Below, one piece after another: positions 1-12,200 of a stretch of DNA of 64,000 nucleotides. The DNA comes from Haematococcus lacustris. Taxonomy: Eukaryota; Chlorophyta; Chlorophyceae; Chlamydomonadales; Haematococcaceae. A program made the position numbers and the translations under genes. The stretch spans positions 3,830,101 to 3,894,100 of the forward strand of contig JASKMD010000014.1 of the NCBI GenBank assembly GCA_030144725.1. Direction: 5' to 3'. The first letter of the stretch is position 1, and each line of letters opens with the position of its first letter. The notes beneath the pieces were generated by a model, which was not told where the DNA came from, did not search any database, and worked only from the letters and a program-made list of their open reading frames with translations.

Positions 1-9
1 GTCTTGGCC

Positions 10-24
10 TGGGCGAGGGACGGG
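10..24. repeat. Target-site duplication, left copy
   Basis: The 15-mer TGGGCGAGGGACGGG here is identical to 12578-12592. The two copies bracket the LINE exactly, on the 3' side (here) and the 5' side of the minus-strand element. A perfect 15-bp duplication is typical of target-primed reverse transcription and marks the element boundaries. Confidence 0.9.
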
Positions 25-43
25 AAAGAAAGAAAGAAAGACT
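25..43 (-). repeat. LINE 3' tail, (CTTT)n microsatellite
   Basis: On the minus strand the element ends in about four CTTT units rather than poly(A), immediately followed by the target-site duplication. Short tandem-repeat tails are seen in several LINE clades. Confidence 0.75.
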
Positions 44-204
44 ACGCCCTCGCCGTCGGGCGTGCATTAAGGGGGGAGAGTAGCCTCGGGGCGTGCCCTT
101 GCTACCCTCCCACCGGAAACAGGTGGGGGGGGTGGGGAGGGAGGGTTGCCAGGCCACCGGGCGCACCCAGGGGCCATGTCAACATCCTCCCTCCCCCGCA
201 TAGC

Positions 205-3200
205 TCATCCCGCCGGTGCCCTTGCCGTTCGTGTCCATTGTTTGGTTTGCTTTCTTTGCTGTTTCGGCGGTTCAGCTTGCCGTCTCGCTACAACGAGTGC
301 ATGTGCAGTTTGTATCGCATGTCGGTGTAGCCACTTCAGCAGGTTGTCGTTTGTGTCATTTACTCCTAGCTCTAGAAGTCGATTATGGGTGTGGTCCTTG
401 TATATTGTGCCACCCACTCCTAGCATGATGTTGATTTGTTTTGCGGAGGCACAGTTGATGCCTGGTTGGAGTGCTTGAAGCAAGTTGGCGTGCTGCGCGG
501 TCGCTTTGTGTAGTTGTTCCGTTGGGTCGGTGTCCATGCAATATTTTATTTCTATCAGGGTCACATGTCTATGCCTCAGCGGGATCTTCGTCGCCGGTCC
601 TTCGTAGGGCCCGTTTGGGGAGATAATCACGGCGTCCGGGTAGGTGATTCGTCCTGTAGTGGTGGGGTCTATGTCGAGCGCGCGTCTCAGGTTTCTGCGT
701 TTGAGCTTGCTTTTGATCGGAGAAGCTGTGTCGCTGTCCTCGTACAGGTCGCCGACATCGGTGAAGACCAGGCCGGCGCCGAGGGCTCCATCCTGCACGG
801 CTCGGAGGATGGCGCGGCCGGCCGCATTGTGGCGGTGCGTGACTAGCTTGTTCGTAGCAGTGCAACCTGACAGGATGTGTAGGGCGCTGTCCGGCTGGCC
901 GCATAGTGGGCAGTTTGTGCTGTCGCTGAGCCCAAAACGGACTGCGTGCTTCTGATTGTAGAGAGTGCCAGTTCTATAGCGCATTATGCACCGTTGTTGT
1001 GGCGTGGTGATGGCCCCATCGCGCCAAAGGAAGTTGCTCATCTTGTGTGCTATGAGGGTGATGGACTGCCATGCCTCGTAGTAGATGGAGTCTTGGTTGG
1101 CCAGTCCAAGTCTATGTCTGGTGTGCATGTGTGTTTTCAGGCTGCCCGTCAGGTCTCCTAGTGGCCGGGGGGGGTGGTCCTCCTTCCCAGGAGTTTGCAG
1201 CCAATGGATGTCGTGGTAGGGATCCTTGCAACCTGGGATGGTGATGTCATGGTTATCATGTTGTGCTGCCAGTTTGGCTGTGTGGTCGGCGTATTCGTTG
1301 CCAATGATGCCATTGTGTGCTCTCACCTTGAAGAGGTGTATCGTGGTAGGGCTAGCTTTGATTGTTTGTACTATGGTGGTAAGGATATCCTTGTGCTTGT
1401 GCAGGTGGAGACGCATGGGTTGGAGGACAGCCATCCTTATTTGAAACATGGCGGTGAGGCTGTCGGTGGCGATGTGTGTGTGCCCTTGGTCTAGTGCTGC
1501 CTTGATGGCTGCGAGCTCGGCTCTTGTGATCGTGTTGGTAGCCCCCTCTCCACTGGGGTTGATGGTTTGGTGTTGTTGTGTGCCCTGGGGGTGGTAGATG
1601 CCTGCTCCAATGCGTTGGACTGCTCCTGGTGCTGTGATGCAGCTGCCATCGGTGTATGTCCATGATTTCCAGTCCCCAACCTTTGATTGGAGGTGGGTGC
1701 CGCTCCAGTGGGTATCGGGGGTGTGAGAGGTGGGGGGGAGGGCTGTGGGGGGTGTTGGTGTATCTTGGGGTAGTTTCCTGTAGGTGCCAGCCCCTGTCAA
1801 GCTTGTGTGGGCCGGCGGTGGGGGGGGTTGGCGTGTGTTTAAGGGGGGTAGGAACTTCCTACCAGCGAGCTGACTCAAGGCGCCGCGCAAGCTGTCGAGC
1901 CATAGTGGGTTCCGTGCTTGCAGATGATGTATTGCGCTCGAGTTGTGAATAAGTACGAGCAGTGAGTGGTGTTTGTTGCTGCAGGTGTACGGTATGCTCC
2001 CAGCCCACGCTTGCGGCGGGTCTGGCTGCAGCGCATGGGGTGCGAAGGTGCCAATTTTGGTGCACAGGTGGGGGTGCTCAGAAATCCACCGCATGTATGT
2101 TGCAGAGTTTGTGCGTCCTTTGTTGGGCAGGAGCATGGCAGTGAGGGTTGGTGTGTGTGTTGGGGCTTGTGCTGCGTGTAGGGCGTGTCGCACAGCCATA
2201 GTGATGTCTGCTTTGGTGGGTTGGGCCCATGACATGCCTTGGTGCTGGCAGATTAAGGGGGGGCCCAGTGAGCCAAACAGTTTGTCTTTTTCGCATGGGC
2301 TGTAGTACTCTTCAAAGAGTGGGCTGCAGTGGAGAGGGGTGGTGTAGCGTTCCTTGGTGATCTCCAGGTGTTGTCTCAGGATGTGGACGATTGGTGTGGG
2401 GGTTATGTGTGTGGCATCAGCGGTTGCTTGGCCATGCCTTGCCAAGAGGCTGGCAAGCTCTGCGGCAAAGCTGGTGTTTAGGGGTGTCGGGGCGTTCTTC
2501 TGTGTTGCGTTGTATCTAGATAGCAGGTTTGCTGCTCGGGCGGGTGCAATGACTCCCACGCATTTACCATCTGTGTTGTAGATGGCTACGACCTGCTGTG
2601 TGATTGGTTGGGGTAGGGCTTGTGTGGGGGCTGGGGTTGGTTGGCAGGGGTAGAAGTCTGCATGTCGGAGCCACACTTCGCACCTTCCAGTTGGGCATAT
2701 GTCAAGTTGCGGGTTAGTGGGGAGGATATCAAATCTAATTTTGGAGCGTAGCGGGTCGCCGTGGGTGGACTGCCATTGTCCACGTGCAGTGTCGCTCATG
2801 CTTTGTCGCATCAGATCGCCGTTGATGTCGCCGTCCTTGCGCGTGCTTGTGAGTGCGTATTGCCTAGCCTCCGTCTCTGTTTTGTACTCCTCCATGTGCT
2901 CGCAGAAGTCTGTATGGTGATTTAGCATGGTGAATGCCTCCGCGCTGGGTTCCCAGTGGACCTCTACTATCTCCTCGTCAGCAGCGGCTCTGCGTGCCTC
3001 CTTCTCGTGTGGAGCTAGCGGTGCGCAAGAGGGGCATTCCCATTCTGCGTTGTCATCAGAGCCAGGTCTTTCACTTGGCTTGGCGCATTTGCAGTCAAGA
3101 AGGCACTGCCAGTGGTACGTGCGTTGGCATGTGTCACAGACATACATGTCTGCAGCATCTGCATCATTCTCCCTGCTGTTGGGTGACCAGCATAGCTCAC

Positions 3201-6200
3201 AGTCGCAGTCGTCGTCCCTGAGTTGGCTGCGTAGGTAGGGCTTTACGCTCTGCGGGTGGTAGCCGTTCTTGGCGTAGAGGGGTAGGGCCCATTTCTCAAC
3301 TCTTGACGGGTGCCATGTTACCCAGTATTGCTGTTGCATGGTGCCATCAACCTCCTCTTTAGATTGTTGCTTTTGGTGTGTCCTTCTTGCTGCTTTGGGG
3401 CGTAGGTCTAGGCCAAATGTGGTGTTAGTAATCTGCCAGCCAAAGACCTTCTTGATCTTCTCCCTGTGCCTGAACATCTGATTCAACATCATTTGGCTGT
3501 GGCTAACTGTGCCACTTGTGGCTTGGTCCTCCTTCCAGGTGTATAGCTGGGTCGGGTTCAGGTGTGGCAATGGGAGGTCAGTGGCATCAGGTAGGGATAC
3601 TCTGCCCATGCTCTTGTTGCCGGTGGGTGGTTTCGGCGCAGGCCTCTTGTTGTTGATGTTCTGTGGGTCGGTTGTGGTTGCACCGGTGTGTTGTGTGTTT
3701 GTGTGGGGTGGTGGGGCAGCAGTGGGTTGTTCGGGAGGCTTATTGAAGAGGTCGGTGATGCGAATGACTTGGTTGGAGGCGATGGAGGCCTGCCAGTTCC
3801 ACCCGGGTAGTGCGTATGTGCTTTTGTCAGTCCACTGGCAGGCTGTGAGGCCTCCCATGCTCTGGTGCGTCTGCCTGTGTTTGAGGTCCAGGTCCAGGTT
3901 GATGTCCCGGTGGTTCATGATGGCTTGCAGTTGGTCTGAGGTGGGTTCCTCCCCTAGCTGAAGCAGCAGGCGCAGGCGGTTTAGGGCTCCAATGTGTTTG
4001 TGTGTTGCCCTTCTGCCCCTTTGTTTGGCGAGGGCCCTCAACTCTCTGCCTGATATGATGTTGGTGCCTTTCATTTCTAGCAGCTGGTGAGGACCAGAGA
4101 AGCCAAGTGCAATGAGGGGGCCCACTATGGCACGCATCACTCTAGTGTGGTGTTTGTCTAGGGGTTGGGCCACCGATGCTGTGTGTATAGCATGTAGCTG
4201 TGCCAACAGGGGGGGATCAATGGTGGTGCCTTTGAATGCCACTTGCAGGGAGCTGTTGTGGGCGCAGAGCAGCTGGCGAGTGCGCGAGCATTTCTGCAGC
4301 TCCTTCTGAGTCTGGTGTCTGGATGGCTTTTGGGCTAGCAGCTGCGAGAGGTACGTGATCTGCATGGCAAGCATGGACCTGGTGACCTTGCCGTAGCGGC
4401 CCTCCGCTTGGAGTCCTTCCAATAGTGTCTTCACGCAGCGGCTGTTGTATTCCACTGCCAGTGAGGTGCATCCTAGGCCAAAGGTGTCTGTATCTTCACG
4501 GATCATGGCGCTAGGTGCGCTGACCCACAGGCCGAACCTGCGCTTCATCATTGTGGTTATCATGCTGTCCCATGCTTCTAGGTCAGTGGGTGAGCAGGGT
4601 GTCACTGGAAAGGCATAGGCCAAGCAGGTGGCCACTGCCGTCTTCATGATGTGGAGGGTCTGCCGAGGTGAGGCGTATGATGTGCGGAGGCATTCAAGCC
4701 TGGAGCGGAGGGTGTCAGTCATGCGCCTATGCTGGTGCTTCCAGTCGAGGGTCATGGTGATGTTGACACCTAGGTACAGGAAGGGCTGGGTGGGGGGGAG
4801 GTACTGAGTGGTCTGCCCTTGCACCTCAATCTGGCCATGGAGCTGGGCTGCCACCTGGGCTGTAGGGTCATTTGTGCCATAGACTTTTGTCTTGGCCTTT
4901 TGGTGTAGTATGCCTGTTACTTTGGTTTTGCTGCCTGACACTTGCAGGCTTCCCCAAGTGGAGAACTCTGTGAGCTTATGCGCCTGGATCTTAAGGTCGG
5001 AGAGGCACGAGGTGAGAATGATGAGGTCGTCTGCAAAGGCTAGGCTGCTCAGTTTGTTTTGGTGTCGTAGAGTGTTGTCCTGGTGCTGGGTTGCATTGAG
5101 GCAGCCGTGCTCATACCCTCTGCCTCCAACATGCAGCCATCGCAAGAGCGGCTCCATGTAGATTAGGAATAGTAGAGGGGAGAGAGAGTCTCCTTGAATA
5201 GTGCCTCGTGTGATAGGAACAGGTTGGCCTTTCAGTTGTGGTGTTAGCTGTACTGTGCTGCTCGCTCCGGTGTAGAGATCTTTTACTACCTCGATGGCGT
5301 CTGTGGGAAAGCCTAGGTCATACATGATCCAGAGTGTCTTATCCTGATCGGTGGTGTTAAAGGCAGAGGTAAAGTCTACGATGAGTGCGTAGATGTCTTG
5401 TTGGCTTATCTTGGCGTCTTCGAGGGCCATGACTAGGCTTTGCAGCTGGGTCATAGTGTCTTGGTGCCTGCGGAAGCCTGCCTGGCAGCTACTAAGGACG
5501 TTGTGTTGTTCGGCATACTCGTATAGTGCCACTGTGATCATACGTGTCCATAGTTTGTAGAGGGTGTTGGCAAGGCCGATGGGTCTGTAGTTGGCTAGGT
5601 CAGTCTCGGACCCCTTGTTTTTGTAAATGAGCACAGTGTTGCTAGTCTTCCATCCGGTGGGGGTGAGGCCTGTCGCCCATAGGACTGTGAACATGTCGTG
5701 TATGGCGGTCGTGATTTCGTCCGGTAGCATTTTCAGTAGTTCGTTAGGTATGTCATCTGGTCCTGGTGCTTTGCCGCTGCTCAGCTGTTTTAGGCATGTG
5801 TGGAAGGTTGCGGTGTCCTGGATCGTGGAGTTAAGCCACGCCCTCTTTGCTCTGTTGCCTTCCAGGTCTGGCTCTTCTCGCTGGGTGGCGCCCGTCTTAA
5901 GTGTGAAGCGGTCAATGGCATTGGGCTGCTCCCAAGGTGCCTTTCTAGGGCAGTGTTCTGGTAGGTATGTCCCTGATTTGCTACCTGTGGCGGCCCACGT
6001 TCGCTTAAAGTAGCGGTCAGCTACCTGGACAAGTTGTGTGGGGTCTGTTGCCAGCGCACCAGTTCTGTCATCGTGTAGGGCTGTGATGGTGTGGCGTTTG
6101 CTCGATGGTTGGAAGATGGCCTTGTTTGCTAGCCTTGGCTTGGTGTGAATGAGCCTCTGGGCAGCTGCTCGGTGTCTGTCAGCATGGATAGCTGACTGCT

Positions 6201-9200
6201 CTTTGTCATAGGATTGTAAATCTGTTTTTGTGTGTTTGTAGGCTAGTTTAAGGGCAGTGTGGAAAGGGGTACCGTCTTTGTGGTACATCCGTATGATGTC
6301 TAGTGCTGTCTGCTTGGCCGCTGTAGGTACTTTGCAGGAGGGGAGGGGAGGCACATGTGTTAGTGCGTCGGTGATGGTGCTTCCCTTGTAGTCACTCAGG
6401 TGGTGCTGTGCATGCTTGATCCATAGGTGGGTGTGCCGCTTGTGGCTTCTGAGTTTGTTGCAGCCTCGCAGCCGGTAGTGTTGACCTGTGGCATTATGGG
6501 TTTTGGTTTGGCAGTTTTCTATTGCCACCTTGAGGCATTTGTCCAGGAGATTGTGCATATGGGTGGCCAGCTCATTCACAACTATTGGTGCACTGGTTCC
6601 ATCGATGTGGGTTAGTTGCTGGGTAGATTTGGCGCAACTGTTGGTGATGGCTGCATAGTGTGCTTGTGCCGCTGTTTTAGCAGGTCTCAGGGTCAATTGC
6701 AGGCGTGCTAGGAGTTGTGGAATGTTGTTGTTCGTGTCTTGGCAGGCTTGCTTGAACTTCTCCTGGTCTTCTTTGCTGACTGGAGTTGTGAGCGCTTTTT
6801 TGCAGGTCTGTCTTAAGGTCGGCAATGTGGGTATGGCAGGTATGTTGAGGCCAGTGGACGTGATATCTAGGGCCATAGTAAGGGGTAGGTGGTCGCTGAG
6901 CCCGCCTCCCCATTTGCTTGCGCAGGCTAGCAGCCGTAGTTTTCCGGGGCTGTTGCGTGTGAGGATGTCATCAATGCGGCTGTCAGTACTTTGTGGCTGG
7001 CCTGTTTCGTCTGCCTCCTTCCATTGCCTGTGTGTGGCTTTTCTATCTTCTTGTTGCACTGGCTGCAGGTTCTGGGAGTGCAAGAAGGCCCTGTACTCCA
7101 TGTCCTGCGGGTAGGTGGTGTTGCTGCTCCTGTCATTGGGCCGCCAGGTGGCATTCATGTCTCCTATCATTAGGGGGAGATGTGATCTGTGTGCATTTAG
7201 GAGTGTTGTTATGGTGTCTTGCATGGCGTGGCGGGCTGAGGACGCTGCTGCGCTGTGTCCTGATGGCCAGTAGGTACCTATCAGGATGACTGGCGTGGAG
7301 TTTGTGGGCTGCAGGGTGGCTGTGACCAGTCTCCCAGCAGTGTCAGCGGTGTTTGCTTTGGCTGTGGTTGCCACAGCTATAGAGCGCTTGACAGCTAGGA
7401 TGGTACCTGCGGTGTGGTGGTGGCTGTGCCACCAGGTGTAGTCACGTAACATTGTTTGCAGCCATCTTGGGGCCATCTTGCTCTTCCTGCCTATCTTGGT
7501 CTCTGTGAGTACTAAAATGTCTGGGTTGTCGTCCAGAATCAGCTCTATGACGTCTTGTCTCTTTGTGTAGAGGCCTTGTGTGTTGAGTGTGCTGATTGTG
7601 AGGTTGCTGAGGATGGGTATGGGTTTGGGGTCAAGTGTGGTTGTTGGTTCCGTTGTGATGGCAGGCTGGCCTATACAGGCGTTGTTGTGGGGGTTGGTGC
7701 TGGGCGTGGGACCTGGCTCGGAGGGAGTCTTCGGGGAGAGGAAGTTGGTAATGCGAATTTGGCGCTTGGTGCTGTGGTCGTGGGTGGTAACTCTGGTTGG
7801 GCGGCGCTTCTTTGTCATGGGGGGCACTTGTTGCATGGGCCTGCTGGGGGGGGGTGGCTCTGCTGCCAGGGGTGGGGATGGGTTTAGGCGAAGGGTTGGG
7901 GTTGGGGTTGGGGTTGGGGTTAGGGTTGGGGTTGGGGTTGGGGTTGGGGTTGGGGTTGGGGTTGGGGTTGGGGTTGGGGTTGGGGTTGGGGTTGGGGTTG
8001 GGGTTGGGGTTGGGGTTGGGGTTGGAGCTGGGGGTGGGGGAGCCTGTCTGCGTTTGGTATGTTTGGTTGTAGGGTTCGCGGGGTTGGTTCTCTTGGATCT
8101 ATGGTTCAGGGCGGTATTAGGAGCAGGCATGGCTCTGGTCTGATGTGCTTCTGTCATGGTAGTGAAGTCTATAGGGGTCGTGTGGTCTGCAAGGTGTGCG
8201 GCTAGGTCTTGAGGTGTGTAGCCTGCCTGGGGGTCTGCTAGCCATATCTCTCTACGGACAAATGTTGTGTGCTCTACGTTGCCTGTAGTGATGGTCAGCA
8301 GGCTGCCCTGTAGGCGATGCCAGTCAAGGGGCGTGTTGAGCGGTTGTGGTGCGTGGCGTAGCGAGTCTAGCCAGAGCCATCCTTGTGAGGTGTGCCTTAT
8401 AGCAGTCGCATGGCCGATGTCTTTGCCATCGCTACAAGAGAGGAGGATGATTGCGCTTATGCATGTTGCACCTGTGTCTGTTATTGCACCAAGGATTTTA
8501 CCGGGTGTGATGCCGCCTCTGGGGAGGGGTTGGGTGGCGGGGTGTAGATAGGTATTATGATGTGTGCGGTGGAGGTAGTGGTTCAGTGTGTCCAATGAGA
8601 ACTTGCCTTCTTTGTCGTAGATATGGCTTGTGTGCAATGCCCTCACTGCAAGCCCCATGCCTCGGGCTTGTTGTGCTAGTTGTTGCATGTGGTCCGCCAG
8701 GTTCTTACAGTGTCTAATGACTGCTTGATGGTCTATCAGCTTGACTCCCATGGCCATGTTGAAGGCATGTACAAGGCAGCAATTATCATGTTGACACTCC
8801 ATGTATGGGGGCTGGGGTCGGTTTGGCAATGTGTACCTGGGTATGTTGTATTCCTTATGACTTATGATGTGGCATACACCTTCTCGTCTTAGGGCTATGG
8901 TTTGTGTCGGTGTAGCTGCTGGGTCTGGTGCAATGACGAATATCTCGTGGAAGGTTGTTCTGTAGAGAGGCGACAACTCGTGAATTGGTATAGCTGCTTT
9001 ACTGGGGCTGTTGGAGTCTAGGAGCTTCCAATGGCCGCCAAGTTTTCTAATTGCCATGCTGTGACCGTTCGTTTTACATAAGAAGTTAAGGGTGGCGTAC
9101 TTCATCGCCAATGCGTCAAGCTTGTCGTCGCTCCAGTCCTCTGCGGTGTGTAGTTGGGCGACGCTTGTAAGAGTCAGGCCGTAGTGTGTTTGAAGGTAGA

Positions 9201-12200
9201 GGTGGATGACCTCGTCGCTAAGTGCACCTCCGTCGCCACGTGCAATCAACCACGCCTTCCTGTCGCCTGCGTCGTGAAGTCTATATTGCCAGGCTTTCCA
9301 AAAAGTGTGAAGGTCATTAGGTTTCACCCAATGCTTGCCAGCTGCATTGTTAAGGGAGTGGGCTTGACAGTTGCGATCTATTTGTACTTCGAAATAAAGG
9401 GGGTTAGGGTTGGCTCCTGAGTGATGCTCCTCACAGTGGGCTGGGCCGGGGTTAGCTTCAACATCCCCAGCGGCTAGCAGTAGCCAGGCCAAGTAGACAG
9501 CCCGGGCGGCAGAGAAGGGGTCCATGGTGCATGGGGTATTGTCTCTTCCATTTCTGTTGGCTGCTATCTGGTAGGTGCAGTAGACATGCAGTGTGCTGTT
9601 AAACTGGCTAACTGTGTAAGGATGGCTGCTGTTGGCTCCATGCGTAGAGAGGTAAAACCTGTCGGCCAGCTTGCAGAGGGCACAAGAGGATGCTTGGGTG
9701 CCGTCTATCCCTGCCATGAGATTGTAACAAATGGTCCTAACCGTCGCTCTGATACGGGCGATTCGTTTCTTGTGTTTCCTAAAGCAACGTTTGGAATCCT
9801 TAATTGTGGGCTGCAAGGGGTGGCTTATGCGTTGGTAGAGTGTGTTCAGCAGGTGCGTGCATATAACATAGAGCATGAGCATGTCCATTAGCCTGATATG
9901 TTGTTTAATGGTTGTCCCAATGTGTGTGGGTTGTGGTTGCTGGTGAACAGAGGGTTGTGGTTCTTGGTAATGTGGGTTGTGGTTGTGGTGATGTGGGTTG
10001 TGGTTGTTGGTGATGTGGGTTGTGGTTGTTGGTGAGCAGAGGGTATTGGGTATGACAGTCAGAGCTGGCAGGTGGTGGTAAGGCTTTGCAGGTGGTGGTG
10101 GTAAGGCTTTGCGAGTGGTGGTGGTAAGGCTTTGCAGGTGGTGGTAAGGCTTTTGCGCATCAGCATGTGTAGCTAGCATGGCTGTGTCATAAGGCTGTTC
10201 ATGCCAGGCTGCCGCAGCTGAGGCTGGCAGGTGGTGGTGCAGCTGAGTAGCATGGCTCTGCGCGGCCTGCACATCAGCATCCGCAGTTTGCATAGTTGTG
10301 TCAGATGTCTGGTTATGCCGGTGTGCAGCATTCATAGCTGGCAGGTGGTGGCAGTGCTGAGGTGCATGTCTATTGGCAGCCTGCACATCAGCATGGTTGG
10401 TTGGCATCTCTGTGACAGCCAGCTGGTCCTGCAAGGCTGAAGTGGTCGGGGCTGGCAGGTGGTAGTGAGGCTGGGCGCCATGTCTATTGTCAGCCTGCAT
10501 GTCAGCATGGTTAGTTAGCATCTCTGTGACAGCCAGCTGGTCCTGCAAGGCTGAAGTGGTCGGGGCTGGCAGGTGGTAGTGAGGCTGGGCGCCATGTCTA
10601 TTGTCAGCCTGCATGTCAGCATGGTTAGTTAGCATCTCTGTGACAGCCAGCTGGTCCTGCAAGGCTGAAGTGGTCGGGGCTGGCAGGTGGTAGTGAGGCT
10701 GGGCGCCATGTCTATTGTCAGCCTGCATGTCAGCATGGTTAGTTAGCATCTCTGTGACAGCCAGCTGGTCCTGCAAGGCTGAAGTGGTCGGGGCTGGCAG
10801 GTGGTAGTGAGGCTGGGCGCCATGTCTATTGTCAGCCTGCATGTCAGCATGGTTAGTTAGCATCTCTGTGACAGCCAGCTGGTCCTGCAAGGCTGAAGTG
10901 GTCGGGGCTGGCAGGTGGTAGTGAGGCTGGGCGCCATGTCTATTGTCAGCCTGCATGTCAGCATGGTTAGTTAGCATCTCTGTGACAGCCAGCTGGTCCT
11001 GCAAGGCTGAAGTGGTCGGGGCTGGCAGGTGGTAGTGAGGCTGGGCGCCATGTCTATTGTCAGCCTGCATGTCAGCATGGTTAGTTAGCATCTCTGTGAC
11101 AGCCAGCTGGTCCTGCAAGGCTGAAGTGGTCGGGGCTGGCAGGTGGTAGTGAGGCTGGGCGCCATGTCTATTGTCAGCCTGCATGTCAGCATGGTTAGTT
11201 AGCATCTCTGTGACAGCCAGCTGGTCCTGCAAGGCTGAAGTGGTCGGGGCTGGCAGGTGGTAGTGAGGCTGGGCGCCATGTCTATTGTCAGCCTGCATGT
11301 CAGCTAGCATTGTTGTGTCAAGTGGTTCGTCATGTCGGGCTGTAGCAGCTGAGGCTGGCAGGTGGTGGTAATGCTGAGCCTCATGTTTAACGTCAGCCTG
11401 CGCATCAGCATGTATAGTTTGCATAACTGTGTCACAGGATTGGTCATGCAAGGCTACATGAGAGAAGACTGGCAGGTGGTGGTGCAGTTGCGGTGCATGT
11501 CTCTTGTCAGCCTGCGCATCAGCGTGTGAAACCTGTGTCATTGTGTCAGGCGGCTGGTCATGCCGGGCTGGTGCCGTGAGCTTGTAGCGTTCAGATGTAC
11601 CTACGGACGCCAGGTCTGGCGAGGTGTAAGAGCCAAAGCAGGGGGTGTCAGGTGGCTTAGCACAGCTGGTAGAAGCATGGCTGGTCATGTGCTTAGTACA
11701 GAATGCCATAACGTGTGTAGATTGTGTCTGCAGGGGGGTGCCAGGTGGCTCAGCATCACAGCCAATAACATGCCTGTGGCACACCATAGCGTGTGTACCA
11801 GCCTTCCATGTATGGGTCCTTGGCTGAGCCTGCAAGGGGGTGTCAGGTGGTTCTCCACTGTGGGCTTTAGCCTGCCTAGCAGAGTGCCTGCTGCAGCGCA
11901 TCATTATGTCGGCAACGGCATCACAGGTTTGGATTCCTGGTAAAGCTTGCCAGGGGGTGTCAGATGGCTCACCACTACTGGCTGTAGCTTGGCTGGTCCT
12001 TCTGTTGCTCCTTGATTGGTCTGTGACAAGCTGGGCTGTCCACGGCTGTCTTTTGCTACTTGAGCTGTCGATTGCGACCGAACTGGCTGTCTGGATGTCG
12101 GCACCACTCCACCTGTTCATCTTTTCTGTCGTTGGCGTCTGAGAGAGTTTTAGCACCGCCTGTTCCACGTCGTTGCACCTGTTGCAGACATCGCATCTGG

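Noticed and set aside
7896..8032. Telomeric repeat
   Set aside because: The unit is GGGGTT inside a coding frame; it encodes a Pro-Thr linker and has only one TTAGGG-like variant.
9442..9525. Viral origin of the 2A region
   Set aside because: The motif is in frame within a LINE polyprotein with no viral structural or replicase domains; 2A motifs are also known from non-LTR retrotransposons.
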